In this document: positions 30,838 through 39,912 of the stretch, one piece after another | How positions within the stretch are numbered: the first letter of the stretch is position 1 | Layout of the letters: every line of letters begins with the position of its first letter | Assembly: GCA_019316985.1 (NCBI GenBank) | Contig: CP079215.1 | Span: 3,410,001 to 3,474,000 of the forward strand | Length of the DNA stretch: 64,000 nt | Source of the DNA: Paraniabella defluvii | GTDB taxonomy: Bacteria; Bacteroidota; Bacteroidia; Chitinophagales; Chitinophagaceae | Direction of reading: 5' to 3' | Position numbers and translations under genes: made by a program | Notes under the pieces: generated by a model | Database searches by the model: none | What the model saw: the letters and a program-made list of their open reading frames with translations, nothing else | Told to the model about the DNA's origin: nothing

Positions 30838-31433
30838 ATGCAACAAAAATTATTTGACGATATAGAGCAACTACAGTTGCCGGAAGAGCTGATGACCTAC
30901 ACACCCGGTTTTATTAGCCGGGAAGAAGGAAATAAACTGTTGAAGTTACTTTTGGATACCGTTCCTGGCAGCAACATAAAGAGATTATGTATGATAAGGA
31001 AGTGATCACGCCCCGGCTCTCGGCCTGGTATGGCGATAAGAGAAAAAGGGACGAAGGGAAGCGCGAAGCTTTACCGTGGCTTTCGGAACTGTATGATCTT
31101 AGGCAACGGATTGAACAGCACACCGGTGTTAGTTTCCAGGGCGTGTTACTTAACTATTATCGGGATGGAAATGATTCTGTAGCCTGGCATGCAGATAAGG
31201 ATACCATACCTGGTTTGAAAACCGATATCGCATCGGTTAGTATAGGCGAAGAAAGGAACTTTGATTTTAGGAACAAGGACGATCACAGGAAAAAGTATTC
31301 GATTAAACTGGAACATGGGTCTTTACTACTAATGAAAGCCGATCTGCAAAAAGGTTGGGAGCATCGCATAGCAAAGTCTATAATGCCAATGAATGCAAGA
31401 ATTAATATGACGTTTAGGAAGGTGATGGATTAG
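30838..31433 (+). CDS. alkB: AlkB-like 2-oxoglutarate/Fe(II) DNA repair dioxygenase, one frame break
   Basis: About 199 residues. N-terminus MQQKLFDDIEQLQLPEELMT; one C appears missing near 30963 (GTTCCTGG for GTTCCCTGG), restoring VPWQQHKEIMYDKEV. The Fe-binding HxD is in VAWHADKDTIPGLK, the distal His in WEHRIAKS and the 2-oxoglutarate Arg region in NARINMTFR. Substrate-side motif ITPRLSAWYGD is typical of bacterial AlkB-like proteins. It follows dnaE2 by 6 bp and joins direct reversal of alkylation damage to the mutasome operon. Confidence 0.88.
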
Positions 31434-31495
31434 GTCATAGCTATTCTCCAAAAAAATCCGAAATTGGGGAATTACTATTATTAATTTACTATTTA

Positions 31496-32929
31496 ATGGA
31501 TAAAAAGAGAGGGTTTATATCATATAGCTGGAGTGATGCCGATCACCAGGACTGGGTAACAAATCTTGCCAATCGATTGGTGCAGGATGGGGTTGATATA
31601 AAATATGACAAATGGGATTTAAAGGAGGGGCATGACAAGTATGCTTTTATGGAGTCAATGGTGAATTCTTCTGACATAGACAAGGTACTTATCATACTTG
31701 ACAAAAACTACTGCATAAAGGCCGACAACAGAAAGGGGGTGTTGGAACCGAGACGCTCATCATTACCCCCAGCTTTATGAAAATGTACAACAGGAAAAAT
31801 TTATACCCATTGTGTGGATCTGGATGAGAATGGACAACCATATCTTCCTGCCTATCTTAGGGGAGGATATATGTCGATCTGTCCAATCCGGAGCACTTTG
31901 AAGTTAACTATGAAAAACTTCTAAGAGTTATATATGATCGTCCCAGTCTAACGAAACCCAAGCTCGGCATCCCGCCGAAATATCTCTTTGAGGATACTCC
32001 ATTTCATTTCAAAACAACGACTTTAGTTAGAAGTTTCGACAGCCAAATTGAGAAGAATCCCAATAGGGCAAACACTTATTTGCGTGATTTTCTGGATGAG
32101 TACTATAATAATCTACACGAGTTTCGGCTTGATACTTTGGACACATCTACCATGGGTCAAAATGCGTTAGATAAGCTTACTCAATATGCTCCCTTGCGAA
32201 ACGATTATATTCAATTTTTAGACAAACTGCTAAGAAGTGAAGTTCGCTTTGATTTTGACACAATTCTTCGCTTTTTTGAACGATTACCTTTATTGTTTGG
32301 TCCCCTAAATCGGAGACTGACCATGAATTTAGACAAAGTTGGCGTTATAGGCATTTCCGTTTAACAACTCACGAACTCTTTCTATATACCGTGTCGGTCG
32401 CTTTGAAAAATTTTCGATACGACTTCTTAGAAGAGTTATTTCACGCGAGATATCTTGTTCAAGAATATGAATACAATTACAAAAACGAACCGCAAACATT
32501 TGAAGCTCTGAGCTTTTATTATGAAGACATTGACGACTTTTACAGAGAGTTAAGAGGAAAGAATTATTACAACGTTCACGCTGAACTGATGGCTACAAGA
32601 GTACCTGATTTTTACGATAGAGAAACATTCTTAAAAGCAGATTTGTTCTGTTATTACATTGCTCAACTTCATGATTTAAGATGGTTTCCCTAACTTATGT
32701 TTACCTAGGTGAGTATGGTTATTCTTTTGAGTTCTTCAACAGATTAGTTTCGATGAGGCATTTTGAGAAAACTAAAGGTGTACTCGGTTTTGACAATGTG
32801 GATGATTTTAAAGCTAAAGTTATAACCTCTTTAAAGATTGATAGCCCTGGTTACAACGGAGGCTTTAGAAGCAGAATACCGGGGTTGGAAAGATTCGTCA
32901 ATTGTGAACGCATCGGTACAGAAAAATAA
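31496..32929 (+). CDS. SEFIR-domain protein (probable anti-phage defence), several frame breaks
   Basis: Reconstructed at about 478 residues. The N-terminal SEFIR (TIR-like) domain is KRGFISYSWSDADHQDWVTN, RLVQDGVDIKYDKWDLKEGH, DKYAFMESMVNSSDIDKVLI with GVGTETLIITP following. Breaks are near 31737, 31778, 31825, 31870, 32315 and 32690. The long helical C-terminal half (RDFLDEYYNNLHEFRLD, FYDRETFLKADLFCYYIAQL) has no motif I know. SEFIR-domain proteins act as single-gene abortive anti-phage systems through NAD+ depletion in described cases; activity here is inferred. It lies directly downstream of the damage cassette. Confidence 0.75.
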
Positions 32930-33070
32930 GCTTTCGGTCGCTTTGTAATATATTTTCCATATGCTATTAAATAGGAGGAGGCAGATGCCTTCCAAAATTC
33001 AACCATTTTGGACTGGTATAATGTCTTGCTAATGTCGCGTTTCCTCTAGGTCGCTATTTTCTTTTAGGTA

Positions 33071-33078
33071 TAGTTTTG
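33071..33078 (+). promoter_or_regulatory. Possible Bacteroidota -7 box
   Basis: TAGTTTTG fits the TAnnTTTG consensus and lies 20 bp before the ATG at 33099. No clear -33 TTTG is seen at the proper spacing, so this is tentative. Confidence 0.3.
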
Positions 33079-33098
33079 AAAATTAAATTACATGACTT

Positions 33099-33326
33099 AT
33101 GAAAAAGAAAACAAGCCCGCCAAAGAAACTGGCATTGAACAAAATTCATATTGCGGACCTGGCAGCAATGGACCAGGTCAGAGGTGGTTTTACGTATGCA
33201 CTTTCCCTCGGGTGGAAATGCAAGGAGTCTAAAGCTGCCGGAGCCGATAATCTAAATGAGTGTGCTGACATCTACAACGGAACTCCGGTAGGATCGCCAG
33301 AGGATATCAGTTCAGAAAATGCTTAG
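33099..33326 (+). CDS. RiPP-like precursor peptide with GG leader (orphan)
   Basis: Intact 75-residue peptide. Leader: MKKKTSPPKKLALNKIHIAD..., then MDQVRGG with the double Gly at residues 29-30, matching Bacteroidota natural-product precursor leaders ('LxLNKxxIADL ... V.GG'). The putative core (31-75) has only two Cys (41, 55) and seven Ser/Thr. No maturation enzyme lies next to it; the nearest candidates in the window are LanB (55.5 kb) and the grasp-with-spasm genes (53-55 kb). It could be an orphan substrate or a peptide of another class. Confidence 0.65.
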   Translation: MKKKTSPPKKLALNKIHIADLAAMDQVRGGFTYALSLGWKCKESKAAGADNLNECADIYNGTPVGSPEDISSENA

Positions 33327-33509
33327 GGCCGGCCGCGCAATTTGGTAAATGTAAAATAGGAGGTCGCCGCAATAAAAATGTAGTAACCGGGTACATATCC
33401 CGATGCTGTGAATGTTAGAACTAACGCCTATACAGTCGAGATAATATTCTCCGGGCTTGTGTTTCATCTTCAGGATTAAAATCAACCCCAAATGATTGGG
33501 TGGTAGTGG

Positions 33510-33535
33510 TGGCCGGATGCTCCGGCCATTATCTT
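33510..33535 (+). terminator. Hairpin terminator after the precursor peptide
   Basis: Perfect stem tggccgga / tccggcca with a 3-nt loop (tgc), followed by ttatcttt. It ends the transcript upstream of the gene at 33559. Confidence 0.6.
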
Positions 33536-33558
33536 TACCTTACCATAAAAAGTTTGCT

Positions 33559-33837
33559 ATGGATACACGTATGATCATCATCAGTATTGTTGCAATCATT
33601 GTAGGGCTGGCGCTCCGTTACTGGATGAACCGGCGCCGCTTCAACCGAAATAACTACGCCGGTGTGCAAACCTTCAAAAGCCATGAGCATAAAGTCGTTA
33701 TCGGCCCGGCAGAACATTTCATTAAGCTATTAGGCCTTTTGTTAGCCTTGACGGGCGGATTCTTGTTATTTATAGTTTGCAGTAATAAGCGTTCCGCAGA
33801 GAAGCACCGGCAGGAGCATGTACAGCCATTAAAGTAA
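33559..33837 (+). CDS. Small two-helix membrane protein
   Basis: Intact 92-residue protein from the ATG at 33559. Two membrane spans: MIIISIVAIIVGLALRYW at the N-terminus and LLGLLLALTGGFLLFIVC near residues 58-75, separated by a basic/polar loop with FNRNNYAGVQTFKSHEHKVV. Similar small proteins in Bacteroidota are sometimes named molybdenum transporter permeases in databases; nothing in this sequence supports transport. Function unknown. Confidence 0.65.
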   Translation: MDTRMIIISIVAIIVGLALRYWMNRRRFNRNNYAGVQTFKSHEHKVVIGPAEHFIKLLGLLLALTGGFLLFIVCSNKRSAEKHRQEHVQPLK

Positions 33838-34002
33838 CGATGTATGTCACAAGGCCGCAGGCCGACAATCGCCCGAGTGTTGGTTAGTGGTTGGGGCAGC
33901 GCTCTTTTGCGAAGTCTTTTAAGTCGGAAGGTAAAATGAGCGTCCCTATTTATACGGTTTAAAACGGGTGTTTTTACGGTATCAAATCCTGCACTATCCG
34001 AC

Positions 34003-34010
34003 TAACTTTG
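34003..34010 (+). promoter_or_regulatory. Possible -7 box of the envelope-protein gene
   Basis: TAACTTTG matches TAnnTTTG and lies 31 bp before the ATG at 34041. The -33 element is not obvious. Confidence 0.3.
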
Positions 34011-34040
34011 GGCCATACTCTCAACCAAAGCCAGTTACAC

Positions 34041-34986
34041 ATGAAATCATTTTACTCGTTAATCATCGTTTTCCTGCTCTTCAATACAGTAACCTATGGC
34101 CAGGACATAGCAACAGACAGCAAGGGTAAGTCAGTATTCTCTTATTTCAGTACAAAGAGGTATCGCTTCGACTTTAGCGCGAAAGACTTTTCCGTTACGC
34201 TGTCCACCAAGCCCCGGATCACTAACTACTATTTCGACACCATTTGGAACGGGGCAGCCTTCACCCTTGATTCTACCGTAATCAAACAGCGCGCCTACTA
34301 TCTGCAACCTTCCATGATCAACGCTGCAGATATCGTCAGTCTTTCCGATTTTTCGGGATTTCGACCAGGTGGCAAGTTAAAGCTCGGCTATCAAAGCCAG
34401 GTAAAGAAAATATTCGACGTCTATAAAGGAACTACCTATGCCTGGGGTGTAGGTGTTTTTGTTTCGCTGGACAACATAAAATTATTCAATACCGATAAGA
34501 ATATTGTTGAAAAGCGCTATCCTTTCAGCTACGGCGTTGAAGGAAATTTTACTTTCTTTCCTCCTAAATCAAAATACTTCGTACTTGCTCTAAATACCAG
34601 CCTTAGCCGCGGATGGAATGACGACGGGTTGTTAAGCTATAAGGATTTTGGTTCAGCAATCATAACCTCCCAGGTAGTTGCCTTTGATAAGTTCGACGGA
34701 AAATACGGACAGTTAAAAACTGACGTAACACGGTTTAGGTTTGCAGCCTCTGTGCCTGTAAGTATCTGGTATTTTAATCCAACACCTTACGTGGTCCTCA
34801 ATTCGGTGACGGAGATGCCCCAGCATATTATGTCGGCATTTATAACAATCTACTGAGCAAAAGATAAAATTTAGAGCGTTTGAAGCTCCGTCCAGCTTTG
34901 GTATTGGCATCGACTGGCGCCATAAAGATGAATGGTCTTCAGCTAACGTGTTTGTAAGAGGCAATATTTCGATTGGGGAACACTAA
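34041..34986 (+). CDS. Secreted/outer-membrane protein of unknown function, frame breaks near end
   Basis: Signal peptide MKSFYSLIIVFLLFNTVTYGQ, then a beta-rich, aromatic protein of about 315 residues: FSYFSTKRYRFDFSAKDFSV, SDFSGFRPGGKLKLGYQSQV, YAWGVGVFVSLDNIKLF and YGVEGNFTFFPPKSKYF. Alternating hydrophobic strands suggest an outer-membrane barrel. A break near 34805 and another near 34862 shift the end, read as FGIGIDWRHKDEWSSANVF and finally FVRGNISIGEH. Not assigned to a family. Confidence 0.6.
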
Positions 34987-35125
34987 GGACGGGAGTCTGG
35001 ACATATTTCAGTCATACGGAATTTCTCCAATATTCCCGTTATGTAATTTACATTTATGCTGAGGGGTATAGGATCAGTTGAGCAATAATTATTTATGTAC
35101 TTTTACCGCTCAACACTTTTTGTCT

Positions 35126-35599
35126 ATGACAGTCAATGATCTGATTAATGGTGCTCTCAAAGGCCGTGGCGGTTTCCTGGAGTCTTCAAACCTGTTTGCT
35201 GTGGTAGGCGACATCAAAACAGCCGAACTGTTCGTCCTGAATTTACAGGAGTTCTTTACTGAAAACCTCTTTCGCTTCAGCAGGGAGGAAAGTACCGATG
35301 GTGTTCTCATCGCCGCTTATCCTACAGAGGAGCAGGCCCGCGAATGCATTGATACGATGAGGGCAAATAGTCATCAGGCTCCCGGCTTGATTTTAGGTAG
35401 CGATTGGCATATTCTTTTAGGTAATTCCGAGAAGAATGCACTGTTTGCAATTCCGTTAGCGCAGTACTACGTAGACTATCTGGCTTCTTATCTATACAAG
35501 ATAAATTCCGGGAATATGGCGTTGAATATTTTCGATAGCCTGGAAGCTGCTGAAGATTCCATAGACGTGATCCGCTATGCTATTAAGGGAGAGGACTAG
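35126..35599 (+). CDS. Hypothetical protein
   Basis: Intact, about 157 residues from the ATG at 35126 (MTVNDLINGALKGRGGFLES). Soluble, mixed alpha/beta: LFAVVGDIKTAELFVLNLQE, LIAAYPTEEQARECIDTMRA, GLILGSDWHILLGNSEKNAL. No signal peptide, membrane span or known catalytic motif. It is convergent with the next gene. Not recognised. Confidence 0.55.
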   Translation: MTVNDLINGALKGRGGFLESSNLFAVVGDIKTAELFVLNLQEFFTENLFRFSREESTDGVLIAAYPTEEQARECIDTMRANSHQAPGLILGSDWHILLGNSEKNALFAIPLAQYYVDYLASYLYKINSGNMALNIFDSLEAAEDSIDVIRYAIKGED

Positions 35600-35609
35600 C
35601 TTGTACTTT

Positions 35610-35861
35610 TTAGATCTTATCGGCTTGCAGATGTTCCAGCGTTGCTATTATAGCCTCGAGTAATTCATGGCCAACTTCTTTTATGCGAGGAGCGGAAGGA
35701 AAGATAACCCTGAACGCGCCACTATCATCCCGCTCAAATATTAATTCCTGACCTTCAACCATAATGTAGAATTTATATTCGTAAGCAAAAGTGACCAGGC
35801 GCACTTTTAGCAGCAGCTTCTGGTCCTTATAGTTGACGGGTAGTTCGAAAAAATGTTCCAT
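35610..35861 (-). CDS. Small hypothetical protein
   Basis: Intact 83-residue soluble protein, MEHFFELPVNYKDQKLLLKV..., mostly beta in its first half (LVTFAYEYKFYIMVEGQELI) with a C-terminal helix (VGHELLEAIIATLEHLQADK). It is transcribed toward the gene at 35126. Not recognised. Confidence 0.6.
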   Translation of the reverse strand: MEHFFELPVNYKDQKLLLKVRLVTFAYEYKFYIMVEGQELIFERDDSGAFRVIFPSAPRIKEVGHELLEAIIATLEHLQADKI

Positions 35862-36220
35862 TATCGGCGCGCAAATATAATTGAATTATTAAGCCGAACC
35901 GTAGTTCCATTATTCTGTCGACAGCGAAAAGACCGAAGCTCTTGACTGAGTGTTCAACATCTATTAGGAACAGGGTTTGGCCATATTTGTCGCATTAGTA
36001 AATCGTACTGCCACTTTCCCCTTGCAACAGTCCTGCGCTATTACGCTATGAACACCTCTAGTATTCGAGGTTATATTTGTTCGTTAGCAACCGGCATTTT
36101 CATCTATTGGCACGCACTTACTACGATAACTCAGTGAACATTTCGATTTCGTATGTTGATTGATTGTGAAGAAATACTTAGTGTACCGGAATTTTTATAG
36201 TTTAAAGGTCAATACACTTC
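35862..36220. other. Intergenic stretch without recognised features
   Basis: About 360 bp, AT-rich, between a small minus-strand gene and ptuB. No frame longer than background, no strong hairpin and no tRNA-like fold seen. Confidence 0.5.
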
Positions 36221-36802
36221 TTATTCTTTCTTTAATTGCTGCAGGTATTCTATATATAGCTTCCAATCGTGCTTGATTACGTTCAGTAGCTCGCGCGCGG
36301 GTTCGCTTTTCAGAGTCCAATTCAAATAGCCCAATTGATTCCAAGCCCTTTGCCGAATTATTTTCCACCGAAATGAGTACTCTAAAAGACCGTAACTGAA
36401 TTTGAAATGAAGAGAATGGTCATCGAGATAAGGGTGAACAATCTTGAAAGTACAATTCTCGTAAATAGGGTCTAAAGTATCAATAGAGTCGTATGTGTGC
36501 TTCATTGTTGACGAGTTGCATAGTTGACATGCTTTCGCGAGATTGTTTGGAGTGAATGAGAATTGAGGATAATATTCATTTCCTTTAGGTGCTATATGGT
36601 CAACCTCACCTCTTCCTGTTCGGCCATATTCTAAACCACAGTAGCAACATTTATCGTTTTGATGATGATCAAAATGCTTGTTAAGCAGTTCCTTAAGCGT
36701 CTTAACGCAATTTCGGCCACTTTCCCAATTATTATTGGCGGCTTGAATACAGACCTGCTCCTGTGCCGAATATGTGTACGGATTTGTTAGTCGTCTGATC
36801 AT
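36221..36802 (-). CDS. ptuB: PtuB-like HNH endonuclease (Septu defence)
   Basis: Intact 193-residue HNH nuclease. Zinc/HNH core: CCYCGLEYGRTGRGEVDHIA followed by PKGNEYYPQFSFTPNNLAKA and CQLCNSSTMKH (Cys pairs CxxC...CxxC and the catalytic DH pair). The N-terminus MIRRLTNPYTYSAQEQVC and the layout fit the HNH partner of PtuA. The start overlaps the ATPase stop by ATGA, showing coupling. In Septu systems the nuclease is recruited and held by PtuA and acts on nucleic acid during phage infection. Confidence 0.82.
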   Translation of the reverse strand: MIRRLTNPYTYSAQEQVCIQAANNNWESGRNCVKTLKELLNKHFDHHQNDKCCYCGLEYGRTGRGEVDHIAPKGNEYYPQFSFTPNNLAKACQLCNSSTMKHTYDSIDTLDPIYENCTFKIVHPYLDDHSLHFKFSYGLLEYSFRWKIIRQRAWNQLGYLNWTLKSEPARELLNVIKHDWKLYIEYLQQLKKE

Positions 36803-38456
36803 ACTATATTATTATAATACTCTCTTGCTTCTAGAATTATTTCCTGAAGGGGATCGTTTTTTCGGCTGGGAAGCTTTTCCAATTTTTCTAAGATTTCACC
36901 TATTCGGCCTTTCTCTTGAATGTTATTGGCAATCATTCCCAAAAGCTCAGTTAGATCCGCTTCTAAATAATAGTTCAATGACGATCTGACATTGAATACG
37001 TTGTAGAGAATGTCTTCTGCGGACCAGCCAAAAGTGTCAAGTTGCGGAGGGAGGTCAACCAACTCAATTTTACCCTTTTCTCTTTTGAGGCCAAGAATTT
37101 TAGAACTATCATTCTTTAGATCTGAAATGATAAAATGGGAATGGGTGGCTACCAGGACATGACACGAGGCGTAATTATCTCCAGCGAACAGTTCGCGTAA
37201 AAATGCCATATATTTCATCTGCCAGTTTGGGTGTAAACTGACTTCCGGCTCGTCGAGTAAAACAAGGCTGCTCTCAGGATCGACACAAGCTAGCAAACCT
37301 ACCATCGAGGGAAAAATGATATTCTCCTGAACTACTTTCCTGTAGAGAATAGCCATTATTTCGCTTTAAATCTATTTCCGGGGATGATAACATGCCAAGC
37401 TGACGAAGATGTTCTAACATCTTATACTCCTCACTCATTCTTTCAAATAGAGAAGAATCAAATAGATCGTAACGTAATTTCTTAGTTGAACTATATTTAT
37501 GTGGTAAATCTTCCAGGCGACCTGTCCGATTGAGGATATTACAAAAATCGCAAATCTGCTGAATTATAGTTTTATCTTCTTTTAGCTTTAGGTAATAATT
37601 CAGTTTATATGGGCCAATGGCATCTGAAGCAGAGTACTTCTCAGCAATCGGATCAAAATAGTCAGCAAGGGTAGCGGGAGTTAAATTTCCTTTAAAGAAT
37701 CTAGCCGTGTTGGATGTGTGGTAATAGACATCAATAGCTTCTTCTAATTCAAGAAAACTTACGGCTCTTTTTAATCCTTCGATAAAGGAAAATCTTGCAG
37801 CGGGCTTTTGATTGAATTGTTCAACTATAAACTCAACAGTCCGTCTTACATACGCTCGTGTACTGGCACCTTGTGCGATATTACGGACACCCAAATATTT
37901 ATATTGAGGAAGGCTTCGACCGGATTACCTTCATCATCCTTTTCTTTCCTGTAAAAAGGGAACTTATCCGTCAGCATAATTGAATTGGCAACAATTGACC
38001 GAGGAATAGCCGCTTCAGAGAACTCAGCACGTTTACCAGCTATCCTTAAATAGGCCCGATTGTTCTTATCTGGATTTTGCAGATCTAACTCTGGTTGCCC
38101 ATCATGTCTAAAATTTCCGTCTGCATATATGATATTCGTATACTCATATATTACCTTTGATGCTAAATTTTAAGTTAAACAGGCCGCCGACGTCGTAATT
38201 TCGATTTCTTTTCCTACCTAAATCATTCAACTCTTTCAGAAGTTCTACTATAATGCGGAATAGATTACTTTTCCCGGTACCGTTGGCTCCTATTAAAACG
38301 GTGGTATAAAAGTAAATTAAGATTTTCGCCTGGTTCAGTGAAATTATATTTCAATACGCCACTAGTGGAAATCAACGGGTTGTCCAACAGCTCAAGAGAT
38401 AGCAGGCGGAAATTTTTTGATATTCCCTGGCTTGTTTCAATCATAGTGGCATTCAT
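36799..38456 (-). CDS. ptuA: PtuA-like AAA/ABC-type ATPase (Septu defence), several frame breaks
   Basis: Reconstructed at about 550 residues. N-terminus MNATMIETSQGISKNFRLLS, then after a break near 38305 a Walker A (TTVLIGANGTGKSNLFRI, in another frame). Breaks also lie near 38165, 37895 and 37360. The C-terminal ABC half has the signature/Walker B SSLVLLDEPEVSLHPNWQM and the switch His in HVLVATHSHFIISDLKND. The middle (FIEGLKRAVSFLELEEAIDV, YKMLEHLRQLGML) is helical. An ATPase directly followed by an HNH gene is the defining Septu pair; retron-associated ATPase-HNH pairs are the alternative, but I see no reverse transcriptase. Confidence 0.78.
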
Positions 38457-38467
38457 CGGGAGTTAAT

Positions 38468-38632
38468 TTACTTTTGGTTGCCGACAAAGAAAGCTAAAAT
38501 ATTTGAATTCGTATTTTTAATAGATGTCACTTCTAAATCCAATTCTGTGCTGATTCCCTTTTCAATCTTCTCAGCATTGCTATGTTTTTGGGAGGGTATA
38601 CCCTTTTCATTGAACCCTGCGTTCTGATGCAA
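38468..38632 (-). CDS. Possible small ORF upstream of ptuA
   Basis: A 54-codon minus-strand frame beginning with TTG, LHQNAGFNEKGIPSQKHSNA... ending ILAFFVGNQK, with its stop 12 bp before the ptuA start. The composition looks protein-like rather than random, but there is no ATG and no family. It may be the end of a longer broken gene or a small third component. Confidence 0.25.
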   Translation of the reverse strand: MHQNAGFNEKGIPSQKHSNAEKIEKGISTELDLEVTSIKNTNSNILAFFVGNQK

Positions 38633-38697
38633 CTTCTGGCTGTGTAAGTTTGACCCCTGGGTAAAGCGAGCTTACTACTTTAAATCACACCTGTTAC

Positions 38698-39219
38698 TCA
38701 TATGGTCCTTAGTGTATTCAACTGCGCCATAAACTCCCTTTGCAACAGCTCATGACCAATAACCTTGTCAATTTCGCCTGTATCAAGTCCGTATTCGTTT
38801 GTCAGTATTGTATCAATTATTTGAAGCGACATCAGCGGCATCAATATGACAAGATCATTATTCTTCGTTGCAATAAATCGAAGCGTGATGTCAATAGCTT
38901 CCGCCAATTTCAATATGGCCTGCTCTTCTGAATCTTCAAAATTTAAATCAAAATCCAAATCTATACGCAGCGTAGTGTACCGGTCTTTGTAGGAACTTTT
39001 TATGGAGAAGGTTCGCGTTTCCACCGCCTTTACTATATGATTGTGGCAGGCGGTTGTTAATCTAGCTTGTTTAGCGCTCAACTTTAGCGGCAGGAGTGTG
39101 GCATAGGATGTGTACAAGCGTTTGACACACCAAGCACAATAAGCACATTTCTGTTCAAAGCTAAGTTGGACAATTGCGTTATACGCCAGTTTTTCAAACT
39201 CGGTTATGCTGTGGATCAT
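38698..39219 (-). CDS. Hypothetical protein, DUF416-like in outline
   Basis: Intact 173-residue soluble protein: MIHSITEFEKLAYNAIVQLS, FEQKCAYCAWCVKRLYTSYA, FDLNFEDSEEQAILKLAEAI. The 'xxCAWCxxRLYxxYxxL' beginning recalls DUF416-type proteins, but the likeness is weak. It lies downstream of the sigma factor gene on the same strand (23-bp gap), so it may be co-transcribed with it. Confidence 0.5.
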   Translation of the reverse strand: MIHSITEFEKLAYNAIVQLSFEQKCAYCAWCVKRLYTSYATLLPLKLSAKQARLTTACHNHIVKAVETRTFSIKSSYKDRYTTLRIDLDFDLNFEDSEEQAILKLAEAIDITLRFIATKNNDLVILMPLMSLQIIDTILTNEYGLDTGEIDKVIGHELLQREFMAQLNTLRTI

Positions 39220-39242
39220 TTTGGTAAGCTTTCATTTCGTAA

Positions 39243-39770
39243 CTACGTGAGAAGGTTTGCCGTTGCTGCAATAACAAGCGTGTAACTTAAATGCTCTTTT
39301 AGCAGTCGCATTGCCTTCGTCATGTGCGCCTCTACCATCTTGACAGATATCCCCAATTTATCAGCTACTTGCTGGTTGGTAAGGTTGCTTTCTCGCCGCA
39401 ATAGAAACACTTTACGTGCCTGCTCCGGCAGGCGGTCAATATAGCCCACCAATTGTTGCTCCAGCTCTTTAACTTCCATCAGATGGCCTGAGCCACCGGC
39501 AAGGCCGGTAGCGGGCGCATCATTGGCTGGCTCCACCACCGGCAGTTTTCTCCGGCGATACTCGTCGATAATTTTATTTTTTAGAACGCTTCTGCAAAAA
39601 GCTAGGGGATTGTCTTCAACGTCGCTGTTGTTGTATAAAGTTATAAACACATCCTGGGCCAGTTCTTCAGCTATTTCCAACTCACAGCCTCTGCGCTGAG
39701 CAGTATACACCAGGCTACGGAAATGCTTCTCAACAAAGCGGGTAAAGGCAAAGGGGTCTCCTTTTTCCAT
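39243..39770 (-). CDS. ECF RNA polymerase sigma factor (FecI-like)
   Basis: Intact 175-residue sigma-70 family protein. Region 2: FTRFVEKHFRSLVYTAQRRG, ELEIAEELAQDVFITLYNN (polymerase binding and -10 recognition) and AFCRSVLKNKIIDEYRRRKL. Region 4: LPEQARKVFLLRRESNLTNQ followed by QVADKLGISVKMVEAHMTKA. Divergent from the FecR gene with a 142-bp gap. In Bacteroidota such pairs sense substrate binding through the N-terminal STN domain of an outer-membrane SusC/FecA protein, which is present downstream here. Confidence 0.9.
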   Translation of the reverse strand: MEKGDPFAFTRFVEKHFRSLVYTAQRRGCELEIAEELAQDVFITLYNNSDVEDNPLAFCRSVLKNKIIDEYRRRKLPVVEPANDAPATGLAGGSGHLMEVKELEQQLVGYIDRLPEQARKVFLLRRESNLTNQQVADKLGISVKMVEAHMTKAMRLLKEHLSYTLVIAATANLLT

Positions 39771-39912
39771 AGTTCAAGCAAATGATCATCTTGTATGTCA
39801 TAAGCGGTTGCCATTAGCTCAAAGTTAAATTAAAAATATTTTAATAAAAAAATCTTGATCTGACATAGGGTTGCCCTTCGTTTTTACGATATAGTAATAA
39901 AGGAGGCACGTC

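Noticed and set aside
36221..38456. Retron with ATPase-HNH effector
   Set aside because: No reverse transcriptase or msr/msd-like repeats near the pair, so Septu is preferred.
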